Shown here piece by piece: positions 9,024 through 20,469 of a DNA stretch of 64,000 nt. The position numbers and the translations under genes were made by a program. This stretch comes from Pandoraea cepalis (GTDB taxonomy: Bacteria > Pseudomonadota > Gammaproteobacteria > Burkholderiales > Burkholderiaceae): the NCBI RefSeq assembly GCF_902459665.1, contig NZ_CABPSL010000009.1, positions 117,902 through 181,901 on the forward strand. Reading direction: 5' to 3'. The stretch's first letter is position 1, and every line of letters begins with the position of its first letter. Below the pieces are notes generated by a model. It did no database searches, was not told the origin of the DNA, and saw only the letters and a list, made by a program, of their open reading frames with translations.

Positions 9024-10574
9024 ATGGCAACTCAAAACGCTCCTGGCCCCCTGACGGGGAGCCAGTTGGTATTCGGCACGATCGCGTTGTCGCTCGCCAC
9101 GTTCATGAACGTGCTCGACACCTCGATTGCCAACGTATCGATTCCCGCCATCTCCGGCGACCTTGGCGTCTCGTCGAGTCAGGGGACGTGGGTGATTACG
9201 TCGTTCGCCGTGGCCAACGCCATCTCGGTGCCACTCACGGGCTGGCTGACCGAGCGCTTCGGCGCGGTGCGGCTGTTCATTTCGTCGATCCTGCTGTTCG
9301 TGCTGGCATCGTGGCTGTGCGGCATGGCGCCCACGCTCGAATTCCTGCTGGCGGCCCGTGTGTTGCAAGGTGCGGTGGCCGGTCCGATGATCCCGCTCTC
9401 GCAATCGCTGCTGCTCTCCAGCTATCCGAGCGCGAAGAGTTCGATGGCGCTCGCGCTATGGGGCATGACGACGCTGGTCGCCCCCGTGATGGGCCCGATT
9501 CTCGGCGGCTGGATCTCGGACAACTACCATTGGCCCTGGATCTTCTATATCAACATCCCGGTCGGCATTGGCGCCGCTTACGCCACCTGGCTGATCTATG
9601 CCAAGCGTGAAACGCCCACGCAACGCAAGCCAATCGATACCGTCGGGCTGGCCTTGCTCGTGTTGTGGGTCGGGTCGCTGCAAGTGATGCTGGACAAAGG
9701 CAAGGAACTCGACTGGTTCAATTCGTCGACGATTGTCGTGCTGGCGCTGGTGGCGTTGGTGTCGTTCTGTTTCTTCGTCATCTGGGAAATTACCGAGGAA
9801 CATCCGGTGGTCGATCTGACACTCTTCAAGCGGATCAACTTTACCGGTGGCGTGGTGGCGATCTCGGTGGGTTACGGCCTGTTCTTCGGGAACCTGGTGA
9901 TTCTGCCGCAGTGGCTGCAGATCCATCTCGGCTATACCGCGACGGAGGCCGGCCTGGTGCTGGCACCGGTGGGCCTGTTCGCCATCCTGCTCTCGCCAGT
10001 GATCGGTAAAACGCTGCCCAAGCTTGATGCCCGTTGGGTCGTGACCGTCTCGTTCCTGCTGTTCGCGCTGGTGTTCCTCATGCGTTCGCACTTCAATACG
10101 CTCGTCGATACGCGCACGCTGATGATTCCGACGTTCCTGCAGGGCGTGCCGATGTCGATGTTCTTCATCCCGCTCACTGCGATCATCCTGTCAGGGTTGC
10201 CGCCGAGTCGCATTCCGGCGGCGGCGGGGCTGTCCAACTTCGTGCGGATCACGTGCGGTGCGGTGGGCACGTCGATTGCGACGACCATGTGGGAGAACCG
10301 GATCACGCTGCACCATGCGCAGTTGACGGAGCATTTGACGCCCTACAACCCGACGTACAACGCGTCGGTGCAGACCCTGAATCAACTCGGCATGAGCACA
10401 CCCCAGGCCAACGGTTACATCGACCGGCTGGTCACGCAGCAATCGGCGATGCTCGGCGCGAACGATATTTTCTGGATCTCGGCGCTGCTGTTCGTGCTGA
10501 TGATCTCGATGGTATGGATCACGCGGCCGATGAAGGGGGGCGGCGGTGCCGACGCCGCGGCCGGTGCGCATTGA
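9024..10574 (+). CDS. emrB: EmrB-like multidrug MFS transporter (DHA2, 14 TM)
   Basis: 516-residue inner-membrane proton/drug antiporter of the DHA2 family with 14 predicted membrane segments. The family signature LDTSIANVSIPAISGDLGVSSSQ lies in the first helix and loop, WLTERFGAVR is the motif-A-like loop and LGGWISDNYHWPWIFYIN follows helix 5. With the two preceding genes it should form an EmrAB-TolC-type complex that exports hydrophobic compounds straight across both membranes. It ends the operon and is followed by a strong terminator. Substrates are unknown. Confidence 0.94.
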   Translation: MATQNAPGPLTGSQLVFGTIALSLATFMNVLDTSIANVSIPAISGDLGVSSSQGTWVITSFAVANAISVPLTGWLTERFGAVRLFISSILLFVLASWLCGMAPTLEFLLAARVLQGAVAGPMIPLSQSLLLSSYPSAKSSMALALWGMTTLVAPVMGPILGGWISDNYHWPWIFYINIPVGIGAAYATWLIYAKRETPTQRKPIDTVGLALLVLWVGSLQVMLDKGKELDWFNSSTIVVLALVALVSFCFFVIWEITEEHPVVDLTLFKRINFTGGVVAISVGYGLFFGNLVILPQWLQIHLGYTATEAGLVLAPVGLFAILLSPVIGKTLPKLDARWVVTVSFLLFALVFLMRSHFNTLVDTRTLMIPTFLQGVPMSMFFIPLTAIILSGLPPSRIPAAAGLSNFVRITCGAVGTSIATTMWENRITLHHAQLTEHLTPYNPTYNASVQTLNQLGMSTPQANGYIDRLVTQQSAMLGANDIFWISALLFVLMISMVWITRPMKGGGGADAAAGAH

Positions 10575-10629
10575 AGCGAAGTCTTCCCCAGTGTCTGGCC
10601 CTGCCCTGTGCAGCCGGACACCTCTCGAA

Positions 10630-10658
10630 CCCCGCTGACGTTAGCGGGGTTTTTTTTG
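10630..10658 (+). terminator. Rho-independent terminator of the efflux operon
   Basis: Stem CCCCGCT/AGCGGGG with a 6-nt loop followed by an uninterrupted T tract of about eight, 56 bp after the emrB stop. Confidence 0.92.
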
Positions 10659-10817
10659 GCCACGCCGACGATGCGCGCAACGCATAATAGTGAGGTTGAT
10701 TCGCGACGCGCGTCGGCAACGACCACGCAATCCAAGTATGATGGCGCACTCCCCGACGCGATACCGGAATACCGCACGACGCTCGGGAATGTCACGTCCC
10801 CAGCCAAAACCAACATC

Positions 10818-11312
10818 ATGACGACCCCGCAGAACCCGAACGAACGCTCAGAAGTCACTTTCCGCTTTCTGGCCGAGCCGGCCGCCGTCAATTTCGGCGG
10901 CAAGGTGCATGGGGGCTCGCTGATGAAATGGATCGACGAAGTGGCCTATGCCTGCGCAGCCACCTGGTCGGGTCGCTATTGCGTGACGGTCAGTGTCGGC
11001 AACATCCGCTTCCGCCGTCCGATTCTGGTGGGCAATCTGGTGGAACTGCGTGCGCGTATCGTGGCCACCGGGCGCACCAGCATGCACATCCATGTCTCGG
11101 TGCACGCAGGCGACCCCAAGTGGGGCGAGCTGCGTCAGACGACCGATTGCCTGATGGTGTTCGTCGCCGTCGATGAGAGCAATCACCCGGTCGGCATTCC
11201 GTCGTTCGAACCGAAAACGGACGAGCAGAAAGCGCTGGCCAAGTACGCGATGGACGTCAAGGCAGCGCTGGACGCCATCGTGGAACTCAAGCCGGAGAAC
11301 GTCGCCCACTGA
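10818..11312 (+). CDS. Acyl-CoA thioesterase, YciA/BFIT-type hotdog fold
   Basis: 164-residue single-hotdog thioesterase that hydrolyses acyl-CoA to free acid and CoA. The catalytic segment VNFGGKVHGGSLMKWIDEVAYACA, with the Asn-Gly-His-Gly pattern and a downstream Asp, is typical of the YciA/cytosolic acyl-CoA hydrolase group. VSVGNIRFRRPILVG forms the second conserved block. The start MTTPQNPNERS is preferred; an upstream in-frame extension would overlap the preceding terminator. The gene is single and converges with truB. The C-terminal 40 residues are charged and may be helical. Confidence 0.9.
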   Translation: MTTPQNPNERSEVTFRFLAEPAAVNFGGKVHGGSLMKWIDEVAYACAATWSGRYCVTVSVGNIRFRRPILVGNLVELRARIVATGRTSMHIHVSVHAGDPKWGELRQTTDCLMVFVAVDESNHPVGIPSFEPKTDEQKALAKYAMDVKAALDAIVELKPENVAH

Positions 11313-11453
11313 TGTCGACGGCGGTCGCTCGACCGCTGAATGGCGCGAGGGGCGCCCCTCGGGAACCGACGAGGCGCGCGAGCATGCGCCTCATCGCAAC
11401 ATCGGCTGGCCGCGACTGAACGGCGCCGACTGCGCTTGCTGCGATGACGTCGC

Positions 11454-12440
11454 TTACTGGGTCTTCAACAGCCGTTGCGGTGTGAGCAGCGCCTCGCCAT
11501 CGAGTCGCGCAACGCCGAGCAACCGCACGGCGGCGTCGCCATCGGCTTCGGCATACACCTTCACCTCGATCGCCCCGGACGCCCCGGCGCACGCGCGCAG
11601 CGCCTGAGGACAGCGCGCCTCGTCCAGACGCAGACGTTGTCCGTGGCTGAAGCGCCTGGCGAGCGTTTCGTCGAGCCAGATCGTCGGCAGCGTCTTGAGC
11701 AACGCATCGACCGGTGCCAGCCTCTGCACACGTTGCGCGTGATCGAGCGCCCCCAAATCTTCCAGCGTCACCGCGCCGTCGAGCGTGAGCGGACCGACGG
11801 CCGTGCGGCGCAGCGCGCGCAAATGCGCGCCGCAGCCCAGCGCCTCACCGATATCTTCGGCCAACGTCCGCACGTACGTGCCTTTGCTGCAAGTCACGCG
11901 AAACGAGAACTCGGCGACGGCCGGCAACGCGCACGCTGTCATCTCCAACGCGTGAATCGTGACCGCGCGCGCTTCGCGCTCGAGGGTCTGCCCCGCGCGC
12001 GCATATTCGTACAACGGCTTGCCGTCTCGCTTGAGCGCCGAATACATCGGCGGGACCTGCGAGATCGGCCCCGTGAAGCGGGGCAGCACTGCGCGAATCG
12101 CCGCTTCGTCCACCGTCACAGGGCGCGTTTGCAACACCTCGCCCTCGGCGTCGCCGGTGGTCGTGGTCTCGCCAAGCCGCACCAGCGCTTCATAGGTCTT
12201 GTCGGCTTCGAGCAAGTCCTGCGAGAACTTCGTCGCCTCGCCGAAGCAAAGCGGCAACAGACCGGTCGCCAACGGATCGAGCGTGCCGGTATGCCCCGCC
12301 TTCAACGCCTGCAGCAATCGCTTGGCCCGGATCAACGCGTCGTTGGACGACAGGCCCAGTGGCTTGTCCAGAAGCAACACGCCATCGAGCGCGAAACGGG
12401 GAAGTTTTTGGCGGGGTGCCTGCGAACGCGGGTCCGTCAT
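11454..12440 (-). CDS. truB: tRNA pseudouridine-55 synthase TruB
   Basis: 328-residue enzyme making pseudouridine 55 in the T-loop of all elongator tRNAs. The N-terminal block DGVLLLDKPLGLSSNDAL and the catalytic GHTGTLDPLATGLLP with Asp55 are intact; the RNA-binding PUA-like C-terminus is somewhat short. It is the last gene of the rimP-nusA-infB-rbfA-truB block, 117 bp after rbfA, which is its usual place. MTDPRS is chosen as the start; the 16 residues before it have no conserved counterpart. Confidence 0.95.
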   Translation of the reverse strand: MTDPRSQAPRQKLPRFALDGVLLLDKPLGLSSNDALIRAKRLLQALKAGHTGTLDPLATGLLPLCFGEATKFSQDLLEADKTYEALVRLGETTTTGDAEGEVLQTRPVTVDEAAIRAVLPRFTGPISQVPPMYSALKRDGKPLYEYARAGQTLEREARAVTIHALEMTACALPAVAEFSFRVTCSKGTYVRTLAEDIGEALGCGAHLRALRRTAVGPLTLDGAVTLEDLGALDHAQRVQRLAPVDALLKTLPTIWLDETLARRFSHGQRLRLDEARCPQALRACAGASGAIEVKVYAEADGDAAVRLLGVARLDGEALLTPQRLLKTQ

Positions 12441-12557
12441 GATGCGCAGAGTGCTTGAGAGAGTCTTGTGGGATTCAAACCCTGGCACTCATCGAAAGTG
12501 CAAAGGTCGTGCCATACCGCCGGGCCGGCCCATTGGGGCGCCCGGCAGGGGGCATCG

Positions 12558-12992
12558 TCAATCGACGGACTTGCCGTCGTCTTCCTTGTCGCTGGGCGCG
12601 TCTTCGTCGACGACGCCGTTGCTCGCTTCGTCCCTCGCTCGCGTCGCGTTAGCCGTATCGATCAGTCGCGACATTTCGATCGCACGTTCGATCGACTGGT
12701 CGAAGTGGAAATGCAACGTCGGCACCGTGTGGATGTGCAACCGCTTGAACAGCAGATTGCGCAGGTAGCCCGCGGCCTCGTTGAGCGCCTCGCCGGTCGC
12801 CTTCGGCTCACCGGTCAGCGTCGTGAAAAATACCTTTGCATGCGCATAGTCGGGCGTCACTTCCACGCTTTGCAGCGTCACCAGACCAATACGCGGGTCC
12901 TTCACTTCGCGCTGTATCAACTCCGACAGATCGCGCTGGATCTGATCGTTGATGCGAAGGTTTCGACCCGGAACGCCACGTTTCTTTGCCAT
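12558..12992 (-). CDS. rbfA: Ribosome-binding factor A
   Basis: 144-residue KH-like protein that binds the 30S subunit and helps 16S rRNA 5'-end maturation, important at low temperature. The signature [28 protein letters not shown] is at residues 12-39, followed by [13 protein letters not shown]. The last 25 residues are strongly acidic ([16 protein letters not shown]), a tail longer than in E. coli. It lies between infB and truB on the same strand; the start [10 protein letters not shown] follows an 83-bp gap after infB. Confidence 0.95.
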   Translation of the reverse strand: MAKKRGVPGRNLRINDQIQRDLSELIQREVKDPRIGLVTLQSVEVTPDYAHAKVFFTTLTGEPKATGEALNEAAGYLRNLLFKRLHIHTVPTLHFHFDQSIERAIEMSRLIDTANATRARDEASNGVVDEDAPSDKEDDGKSVD

Positions 12993-13075
12993 AACATACT
13001 CGCTAGTAATGCAATGGCCCACGCCACCGGTTTCCCGGCCTGGTGGGCCATTCCACATTCATTGTGCAAATCGCG

Positions 13076-16024
13076 TTACAGCGAGCGCGCAACTTCCGTG
13101 ATTTCGAACGCTTCCAGTTGGTCGCCTTCCGTGATGTCGTTGAAGTTCTTCACCGACAGACCGCACTCGAAGCCGGACTTGACTTCCTTCACGTCATCCT
13201 TGAAGCGCTTGAGCGAATCCAGCTCGCCCGTGAAGATGACGACGTTGTCGCGCAACACACGCACATGCGACGAACGCTTGACGAAGCCGTCCAGGACCAT
13301 ACAGCCGGCCACCGTACCGATCTTCGGCACACGGAACGTCTGACGCACTTCGACCGTACCGGTGATCTCTTCCTTCTTCTCCGGCGACAGCATGCCCGAC
13401 ATCGCCGCCTTCACTTCATCCACAGCATCATAGATGATGTTGTAGTAGCGAATGTCGATACCGTTCGACTCGGCCAGCTTGCGTGCCAGCGCATCGGCGC
13501 GCGTGTTGAAGCCGATGATGACCGCCTTCGACGCCGTCGCCAGGTTGACGTCGCTTTCGCTGATGCCACCCACGGCAGCGTGCACGATCTGCACACGCAC
13601 TTCCGGCGTCGAGAGCTTGTTGAGCGACTGCGCCAACGCTTCCTGCGAACCCTGCACGTCGGCCTTGATGATCAGCGGCAGCGACTTGACTTCGCCTTCG
13701 GCCATCTGCTCGAAAATGTTCTCGAGCTTCGCGGCCTGCTGCTTGGCCAACTTCACGTCGCGGAACTTGCCCTGACGGAACAGCGCGATTTCACGCGCCT
13801 TGCGTTCGTCCTGGACCACGAGCACTTCTTCACCCGCGCCCGGCACTTCCGACAGACCCTGAATTTCCACCGGGATCGACGGACCCGCTTCCTTCGCGTT
13901 CTTGCCGGTTTCGTCCAGCATCGCACGCACACGGCCGTAGGCCTGACCGGCCAGCACCATGTCGCCGCGACGCAGCGTGCCCGACTGCACCAGAATCGTC
14001 GCCACCGGACCCTTACCCTTGTCCAGCTTCGCTTCGATCACGATACCCTTGGCCGCGGCTTCCGCCGGCGCCTTCAGCTCCAGCACTTCGGCCTGCAGCA
14101 GCACGTTCTCGAGCAGATCGTCGATGCCCGCCCCCGTCTTCGCCGACACCGGCACGAACGGCGATTCGCCGCCGTATTCTTCCGGCACCACGCCCTCGGC
14201 CACGAGTTCCTGCTTCACGCGGTCCAGGTTCGCATCCGGCTTGTCGATCTTGTTGATCGCCACCACGATCGGCACACCGGCGGCCTTGGCGTGCGCAATG
14301 GCTTCCTTCGTCTGCGGCATCACGCCATCGTCCGCCGCGACCACGAGAATCACGATGTCCGTGGCCTGCGCACCGCGAGCCCGCATGGCCGTAAAGGCTT
14401 CGTGACCCGGCGTGTCGAGGAACGTCACCGTACCGCGCGGCGTATCGACGTGATACGCACCGATGTGCTGCGTAATACCGCCGGCTTCGCCCGCCGCCAC
14501 CTTGGCGCGACGGATGTAGTCCAGCAGCGAGGTCTTGCCGTGGTCGACGTGACCCATCACCGTCACCACCGGCGGACGCGGCAGCGCTTCGCCTTCCGTC
14601 GCATCGTTGCCCAGCGCCAGCAGCGTTTCCGGATCGTCCAGCTTTGCGGCGATCGCGCGGTGGCCAAGCTCCTCCACCACGATCATGGCCGTTTCCTGAT
14701 CGAGCACCTGGTTGATGGTCACCATCTGGCCCATCTTCATCATCAGCTTGATGACTTCCGACGCCTTCACCGACATCCGGTGCGCCAGATCGCCCACGCT
14801 GATCGTTTCCGGGACGTGAACATCACGCACGACCGGCTCGGTCGGGGCCTGGAACGACGAACGATCATCCTGCGAATGACGGTCGCCACGACGGCCGCCA
14901 CGGCCACCGCCACGCCAACCATCCGAACCACCGCTCGTGTCGCCGCGCGTCTTCATGCCGCCACGCTTGTTGCGGTTATCAGCATCCTTCTGCCAGGCGC
15001 CCGGCTTCTTGTCCTTCTTGTCGGCGGCACCCGCCGTCGTCGAGGCCGGGGCGGCTGCCGCCGGCTTCTTGTCCGCCGGCTTGGCCGACGCGGCACCTTC
15101 CGGCTTGGCCGGCTTGTGCAGGGTACCCTTCGCTTCCGGCTTGGCTGCAGCCGCCGGCGCGGCAGGTGCCGGCTCCGGCGCCTTGAGCACGCGACGCGGC
15201 GCGTTCAGCATTTCGCGAATTGCACGCGCTTCGGCTTCTGCCGCCGCACGGCGCTTGCGAATCGCTTCCTCTTCGGCACGGGCCTTGTCGGCCGCCGCGC
15301 TCGCCTTCTCGGCGGCCGCGCGCGCTTCCTCGCTGGCCTTGCGGGCCTGCTCGCGCTCGGCTTCGGCCTTGGCCGCTGCCGCCTTCTCGGCTTGCTCGGC
15401 CTTTTCGGCGTCGGCCTTGGACACCTTCTCGGCTTCGACGTCGACCTGGGCCTCCGCCTTCGCTTCGGCCTTCGCCTTCTGTTCGTCGGCCGCCTTGGCC
15501 GCCGCGGCGCGCTCCGCTTCCTCGCGCGCACGGCGCTCGGCAGCTTCCTTCTCTTCGCGCTCGCGACGCTCGGCTTCCTCGCGCTCCAGTTGTTCCTGGC
15601 GCAGCTTGAGCTCAGCCGCTTCCGCCGCCAGACGCTCCGCTTCGCGACGCGCGTCTTCTTCACGCTGGCGCAGAGCTTCGTCTTCGGCGGCAGCCGCCGC
15701 GCTCTCCGCGCCTTCCGCGACGTCGTCACGCTTGACGAAGGTGCGCTTCTTGCGCACTTCCACCTGAATCGTGCGCGCCTTACCGGTCGCGTCGGCTTGC
15801 TTGATTTCCGAGGTCTGGCGACGCGTCAGAGTAATCTTCTTTTTGTCGCCGTCGCCGGCGCCGTGCGAACGGCGCAGGTGCTCCAGCAGACGGGCCTTGT
15901 CGGCTTCCGTCAGGGAATCGTCGGCGCTGAGTTTTTCCACGCCGGCGGCTTTGAGTTGCTCCAGCAACACGCCGGCCGGCATTTTGAGTTCTGCAGCAAA
16001 TTGGGCTACGTTGATGCTCGCCAT
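13076..16024 (-). CDS. infB: Translation initiation factor IF-2
   Basis: 982-residue initiation GTPase that brings fMet-tRNA to the 30S subunit and drives subunit joining. An IF2-N domain is at the very start ([24 protein letters not shown]). About residues 110-390 are a very long Ala/Lys/Glu-rich, probably helical region, then a Gly/Arg patch. The G domain near 489 has G1 GHVDHGKT, G3 DTPGHEAF and G4 NKID; domains II-IV complete the protein. Longer than E. coli IF2 (890) because of the linker, which is common in Burkholderiaceae. It follows nusA by 80 bp. A 1,006-codon opposite-strand open frame across this gene is a composition effect. Confidence 0.97.
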   Translation of the reverse strand: MASINVAQFAAELKMPAGVLLEQLKAAGVEKLSADDSLTEADKARLLEHLRRSHGAGDGDKKKITLTRRQTSEIKQADATGKARTIQVEVRKKRTFVKRDDVAEGAESAAAAAEDEALRQREEDARREAERLAAEAAELKLRQEQLEREEAERREREEKEAAERRAREEAERAAAAKAADEQKAKAEAKAEAQVDVEAEKVSKADAEKAEQAEKAAAAKAEAEREQARKASEEARAAAEKASAAADKARAEEEAIRKRRAAAEAEARAIREMLNAPRRVLKAPEPAPAAPAAAAKPEAKGTLHKPAKPEGAASAKPADKKPAAAAPASTTAGAADKKDKKPGAWQKDADNRNKRGGMKTRGDTSGGSDGWRGGGRGGRRGDRHSQDDRSSFQAPTEPVVRDVHVPETISVGDLAHRMSVKASEVIKLMMKMGQMVTINQVLDQETAMIVVEELGHRAIAAKLDDPETLLALGNDATEGEALPRPPVVTVMGHVDHGKTSLLDYIRRAKVAAGEAGGITQHIGAYHVDTPRGTVTFLDTPGHEAFTAMRARGAQATDIVILVVAADDGVMPQTKEAIAHAKAAGVPIVVAINKIDKPDANLDRVKQELVAEGVVPEEYGGESPFVPVSAKTGAGIDDLLENVLLQAEVLELKAPAEAAAKGIVIEAKLDKGKGPVATILVQSGTLRRGDMVLAGQAYGRVRAMLDETGKNAKEAGPSIPVEIQGLSEVPGAGEEVLVVQDERKAREIALFRQGKFRDVKLAKQQAAKLENIFEQMAEGEVKSLPLIIKADVQGSQEALAQSLNKLSTPEVRVQIVHAAVGGISESDVNLATASKAVIIGFNTRADALARKLAESNGIDIRYYNIIYDAVDEVKAAMSGMLSPEKKEEITGTVEVRQTFRVPKIGTVAGCMVLDGFVKRSSHVRVLRDNVVIFTGELDSLKRFKDDVKEVKSGFECGLSVKNFNDITEGDQLEAFEITEVARSL

Positions 16025-16104
16025 TCAAACCTCTTCAAGCAAGGCCAGGCGCCTTGCGGTTAACTTCAAAGTTCACTGTTCCATATACATGCCAGGGCAG
16101 GTCA

Positions 16105-17580
16105 TCATTGGAACCAGTGCTCTCGCGCTTTCATGATCAGGGCTTTCGCGGCTTCCTCGTCGACGCCGGTCATCTCGGTCAGTTCGTCGACGGCCAGCTC
16201 GGCCAGATCATCGCGCGTCTGAATTTCGTGCTCGGCCAGTTGGGCCAGCAACTCAGGCGACATACCGTCGAGGCTCTTGAGATCGAGCGCAACGCCCTCG
16301 ACTTTCTCCTCGGTGGCAATCGCCTGTGTCAGCAGGGCGTCGCGCGCACGATTGCGCAGTTCATGCACCGTGTCCTCGTCGAACGCTTCGATCTCGAGCA
16401 TTTCGTTCAAAGGCACGTAGGCGATCTCTTCCAGGCTCGAGAAACCTTCCTCGATCAGAATGTCCGCCATTTCTTCGTCCACATCGAGACGCTGCATGAA
16501 CAGCGAGCGCAACGTGCCACGCTCCTCGTTCTGCTTCTCGGCCGACTCGTCCGGCGTCATGATGTTGATCTGCCAACCGGTCAGATCCGATGCGAGTCGC
16601 ACGTTCTGACCGCTGCGACCGATCGCCACCGCCAGTTCGTTCTCGTCGACGACGACGTCCATGCTGTGCTTTTCTTCGTCCACGACGATCGACTGCACCG
16701 ACGCCGGCGCAAGCGCGCCGATCACGAATTGCGCGGGGTCTTCCGACCACAGCACGATGTCGACGTTCTCGCCGCCAAGCTCGTTACGCACCGCCTGCAC
16801 GCGCGTGCCGCGAATGCCCACGCAGGTGCCGATCGGATCGATACGCTTGTCATACGCCACCACGGCGATCTTGGCGCGCACACCCGGATCGCGAGCGGCC
16901 GACTTGATCTCCAGCAGACCCTGCTCGATTTCCGGCACTTCCATGCCGAACAGTTCGATCAGGAATTCCGGCGCCGTGCGCGAGAGCTCGATCTGCGGGC
17001 CGCGCGCCGTGCGGTCGACCTTCGCGATGTACGCGCGGACACGGTCGCCGATACGCAGATTTTCCTTCGGGATCAGTTGATCGCGACGCAGCAGCGCTTC
17101 GACACGGCCCGACTCGACGACCAGGTTGCCCTTGTCGAGACGCTTGACGGCACCGGTCATGATCTTCTCGCCGCGATCCAGGAAGTCCGTGAGGATCTGT
17201 TCGCGCTCGGCATCGCGGATGCGCTGCAGAATCACCTGCTTGGCCGCCTGCGCACCGATACGACCGAATTCGACCGACTCCACGGGTTCTTCCACGAACT
17301 CGCCGATCTCGATGGAGGGGTCGTCTTCCTTGGCTTCGAACTCCAGAACCTGCTTGTCCGGCTCTTGCAGGCCCGCCTCGTCCGGCACCACGACCCAGCG
17401 ACGGAAGCTCTCGTGCTCCCCCGACTCGCGGTCGATATGTACGCGAATGTCGACGTCCTCGGCATAGCGCTTCTTGGTGGCCGAGGCCAATGCTGCTTCA
17501 AGCGCGGCGAACACGACGTCCTTGTCGACGTTCTTTTCGCGCGCGAGCGCATCGACCAACAGCAATACTTCGCGACTCAT
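16105..17580 (-). CDS. nusA: Transcription termination/antitermination factor NusA
   Basis: 491-residue RNA polymerase-binding factor. The N-terminal polymerase-binding domain (1-130, starting [21 protein letters not shown]) is followed by S1 (about 135-200), two KH domains ([21 protein letters not shown] and [17 protein letters not shown]) and two acidic C-terminal repeats (from about 360), the full proteobacterial layout. The start overlaps the rimP stop by 4 bp (ATGA), so the two are translationally coupled. Confidence 0.97.
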   Translation of the reverse strand: MSREVLLLVDALAREKNVDKDVVFAALEAALASATKKRYAEDVDIRVHIDRESGEHESFRRWVVVPDEAGLQEPDKQVLEFEAKEDDPSIEIGEFVEEPVESVEFGRIGAQAAKQVILQRIRDAEREQILTDFLDRGEKIMTGAVKRLDKGNLVVESGRVEALLRRDQLIPKENLRIGDRVRAYIAKVDRTARGPQIELSRTAPEFLIELFGMEVPEIEQGLLEIKSAARDPGVRAKIAVVAYDKRIDPIGTCVGIRGTRVQAVRNELGGENVDIVLWSEDPAQFVIGALAPASVQSIVVDEEKHSMDVVVDENELAVAIGRSGQNVRLASDLTGWQINIMTPDESAEKQNEERGTLRSLFMQRLDVDEEMADILIEEGFSSLEEIAYVPLNEMLEIEAFDEDTVHELRNRARDALLTQAIATEEKVEGVALDLKSLDGMSPELLAQLAEHEIQTRDDLAELAVDELTEMTGVDEEAAKALIMKAREHWFQ

Positions 17581-18035
17581 CGTTTGCGACTCCTAAAATC
17601 AATCTGCGGCACTAGGCGCGCACGGTCAATATCCGCGAGGGTGAAGTCGAGCAGCGCCGGGCCGCCCTTGCCTTCGAACTCCAGGCTCAAGTTCTCACCT
17701 TGCGGCGCCTGCAGGATGCCGCGAAACTGCTTGCGACCTTCCAGCGGCACACGCAACGTAAGACTCACTTCCGCACCGGCAAAACGCTCGAAGTCACGCA
17801 GCTTGCGCAGCGGACGATCCAGCCCCGGTGACGACACTTCGAGTCGGTCGTAATTGACGTTCTCGACCATCAGGACATGCGAGAGCTGACGGCTCACCGT
17901 CTCGCAGTCATCGATCGCGATGCCTTCCGGCTTGTCGATGTACACGCGCAGCAAACCGCCGCCGGCGCGTTCAATATCGACCAGCTCGTAACCCAGGCCT
18001 TCGACCGTGGTCTCGATCAGTTCTGGCAATTGCAA
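17577..18035 (-). CDS. rimP: Ribosome maturation factor RimP
   Basis: 152-residue two-domain protein needed for 30S maturation. It shows the family patterns [24 protein letters not shown] and [19 protein letters not shown]. It is the first gene of the transcription/translation operon, overlapping nusA by 4 bp. A 460-bp gap separates it from the rluB stop, and a terminator in that gap isolates the operon from scpB-rluB. Confidence 0.96.
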   Translation of the reverse strand: MQLPELIETTVEGLGYELVDIERAGGGLLRVYIDKPEGIAIDDCETVSRQLSHVLMVENVNYDRLEVSSPGLDRPLRKLRDFERFAGAEVSLTLRVPLEGRKQFRGILQAPQGENLSLEFEGKGGPALLDFTLADIDRARLVPQIDFRSRKR

Positions 18036-18495
18036 CTTTGCTCACCCTAGAAAAACTCGCGCGCATTAGCAGCGCCCGACAGGTCTGCGCGCCCCGCATG
18101 GGGCGCCGCACGATACCGGCCCTCGATCGTCCGGGCCGGCGTACCCGTGTCGGCACACCCACTCCCGAACGCGGCGGCATCGGCCGCGCGCAAAACGCTC
18201 GCGGCAAAAAAAAATGGGCGAAACGCCCATTTCTTACAGCCTCATTGCGCATGAGGTGCGTGCCGCAACAGGAGTTGCTGCACGCGGACCAGCTTATTCA
18301 TTGATTTTATATGATTTTGGGCCGATTTGCAACGCTTGGCACCCCCAAAACCCGTCGGACAGGCGCCCTTGCCGCGTTGCCGCATGCAGGATGGACCCAA
18401 CGAACGAATGTCCCCGTTATTTCGGACGCCAGGCCAGGGGCAACACACTGGCGCCCCTGCCTGCCGTCGTCCGCCCTGGGGGCGTTCCAACGAAA
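18036..18495 (-). promoter_or_regulatory. Intergenic region before rimP
   Basis: 460 bp without a credible gene. Near the rimP end it must contain the promoter of the rimP-nusA-infB operon, though I see no clear sigma-70 hexamer pair. It contains the rluB terminator at 18205-18230; the 265 bp between that hairpin and the rluB stop hold only short, mutually overlapping open frames with no recognisable product. Confidence 0.5.
18205..18230 (-). terminator. Rho-independent terminator of scpB-rluB
   Basis: Stem ATGGGCG/CGCCCAT with a TTT loop, followed on the minus strand by nine T. It is 266 bp past the rluB stop codon, giving an unusually long 3' leader, and separates the two minus-strand operons. 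Confidence 0.85.
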
Positions 18496-20316
18496 TCAAC
18501 GTGAACGGTTGCCGCCGCGATTGCCACGGTTGCCTTGATTGCCACCACCTGTATTGCCGCCGCCACTTCCACCCGCACGGTTGCCGCCACGACTGCGATT
18601 ACCATTGACGTTACCGTTGCCGCCACCGTTACCGCCGCGCGACTGACCGCCAAAACCACCGCCGCCCGCCGACGAATTCCCACCGCCGAAACGTCGTCCC
18701 TCGCCTCGCGGCGAAGGCGTTTGCCCCGGGTAGCCGCCGCTCGGGCCAACGAAGGCCGTCAGCGGATTGGGCCGGGGACGACGCGACTGGCCCGGCTCGC
18801 GGCTGAACACGCCCAAGGCCGTCTGCATCGGGTCCGGTTGACGGCGCGGCTCTTTCGGCGCGCCGGCTTTGCCGCCACGACCACCCACACTGCCCTTGTC
18901 GTCCGAGCCGGTGCCCGGCATCTTCATGCCGACCGTCGCGAACAGGGAGCGCACCTGCGCCTCGTCCAACTCTTCGTAACGGCCGCGCTTGAGACCGCGT
19001 GGCAGCGTCAGCGGGCCGTAACGCGTACGGATCAGACGACTCACCATCAGGCCCGCCGCATCGAACATGCGACGCACTTCGCGGTTACGGCCTTCGGTCA
19101 ACGCGACGTGATACCAGTGATTCGACCCTTCGCCACCGCCGTCCTGCAACCGCAGGAAATTGGCTTTGCCGTCGTCCAGCTCGATGCCGCGCAGCAGTTG
19201 CTGACGCGACGCCTCGCTCAATTGCCCCACGGTACGCACGGCATATTCACGCTCGATGCCATAACGCGGATGCATGAATCGGTTCGCCAGATCGCCCGAC
19301 GTCGTGAGGATCAGCAAGCCTTCCGTGTTGAAGTCCAGGCGCCCAACGGCGAGCCACTTGGCCGTCTTCATCGGCGGCAAGCGATCGAATACCGACGCAC
19401 GGCCTTCCGGATCGGAATGGCTGACGATCTCGCCCGACGGCTTGTGATAGAGCAGCACGCGCGGCGGTTTGCTCGTGATGCGACGCTTGACGAGCTTGCC
19501 GTTGATGCGGACCTGATCGGTCGGCAGAATGCGCTGACCGATGTGCGCGGGCTCGGCGTTGACCGACACGCGTCCGGCGAGAATCAGCTCTTCCATCTCG
19601 CGACGCGATCCCATGCCGGCCTCGGCCAGCACTTTGTGCAGCTTGGGCGCCTCATCGTCCGGCGACAGGACACGACGGTCGGCCGGGCGGCGGCCGCGCT
19701 TGGCAGCCGCCTTGGCATCGCCTTCGGACTCGTCGCTATCGAAGCCACCCGACGTCACGAACGCGAACAGATCGTCGTCACCGCCCTTAGGCGCCTTGCC
19801 ACCCTTGCCGCCCTTGCCGCCACCGACGCCTGCGCCGCCCCGGGCACCGCCCGTCGACTCCTTGCGGCCACGGCCCTTGGCACCCTGCGGCGCCCTGCCT
19901 GTCGGCGTCGCACCATGACCGCTGGCTGCGCCGCCATCGCCTTGCGCCGACTGCGCCGGCGGCGAGGACTGTGCGGCACCGTCACGCTTGCCGCTACGCG
20001 GCTTACGGGGTGCGGCATTGCGGCCTCGCGCCTGAGCGGCCAACGGTGCACCGTCGGCGCCCAATGCTTGAGCTTGCGGCGCATCGCCGTGCGGTTCCCC
20101 GCGTGGGGCGTCCGACGCGGCAGATTCACCTGCGCCGCCGTCCTCGCCTTCACGCTTGGATTGCTGAGCCGCCCGACGGCGGGCAATCAGACTGCGCGGA
20201 CCACGGCGCAAGCCGCGGCGCGATGCTTTTTCGTCGCCGCCCTCGCCTTCCGGCGCACGGGCTTCGGCACCAGCATCGCGTGCGTGCAGGTCCTGGGATT
20301 CTTCGATTTGTTTCAA
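18496..20316 (-). CDS. rluB: 23S rRNA pseudouridine-2605 synthase RluB with low-complexity extensions
   Basis: About 606 residues; the enzyme makes pseudouridine 2605 in 23S rRNA. The core holds an S4 RNA-binding domain ([21 protein letters not shown]) and the RsuA/RluB catalytic motif [14 protein letters not shown] with Asp near residue 323. The core is only about 250 residues. A roughly 200-residue basic, Ala/Gly-rich N-terminal extension precedes it, and the last 45 residues are almost only Gly, Asn and Arg. The start is uncertain: no ATG is available. I chose TTG at 20316, preceded by GAGG, over a TTG 84 bp further upstream. It follows scpB. Confidence 0.9.
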   Translation of the reverse strand: MKQIEESQDLHARDAGAEARAPEGEGGDEKASRRGLRRGPRSLIARRRAAQQSKREGEDGGAGESAASDAPRGEPHGDAPQAQALGADGAPLAAQARGRNAAPRKPRSGKRDGAAQSSPPAQSAQGDGGAASGHGATPTGRAPQGAKGRGRKESTGGARGGAGVGGGKGGKGGKAPKGGDDDLFAFVTSGGFDSDESEGDAKAAAKRGRRPADRRVLSPDDEAPKLHKVLAEAGMGSRREMEELILAGRVSVNAEPAHIGQRILPTDQVRINGKLVKRRITSKPPRVLLYHKPSGEIVSHSDPEGRASVFDRLPPMKTAKWLAVGRLDFNTEGLLILTTSGDLANRFMHPRYGIEREYAVRTVGQLSEASRQQLLRGIELDDGKANFLRLQDGGGEGSNHWYHVALTEGRNREVRRMFDAAGLMVSRLIRTRYGPLTLPRGLKRGRYEELDEAQVRSLFATVGMKMPGTGSDDKGSVGGRGGKAGAPKEPRRQPDPMQTALGVFSREPGQSRRPRPNPLTAFVGPSGGYPGQTPSPRGEGRRFGGGNSSAGGGGFGGQSRGGNGGGNGNVNGNRSRGGNRAGGSGGGNTGGGNQGNRGNRGGNRSR

Positions 20317-20469
20317 CACAACCTCATTGGAAAACGGGATCGTCGCGGGCAGGCGTAAATGGCTGCCCCGATCCGTGTTCGCACCATGAATGCGCGGCAA
20401 ATGATTGCCGCGACTTCGTTCTTATCGCTAACGGCCCTGCTGGTGCGCGCGACGCGATGCGCCGACGCC

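Noticed and set aside
13043..16063. 1,006-codon open frame opposite infB
   Set aside because: Antisense to a full-length IF-2 gene; it arises from the GC-skewed Ala/Lys/Glu codons of the linker and is His/Arg-rich with no domain.
18242..18749. Short open frames in the rluB-rimP gap and over the rluB tail
   Set aside because: They overlap the Gly/Asn-rich tail of rluB or the terminator region and look like random translation.
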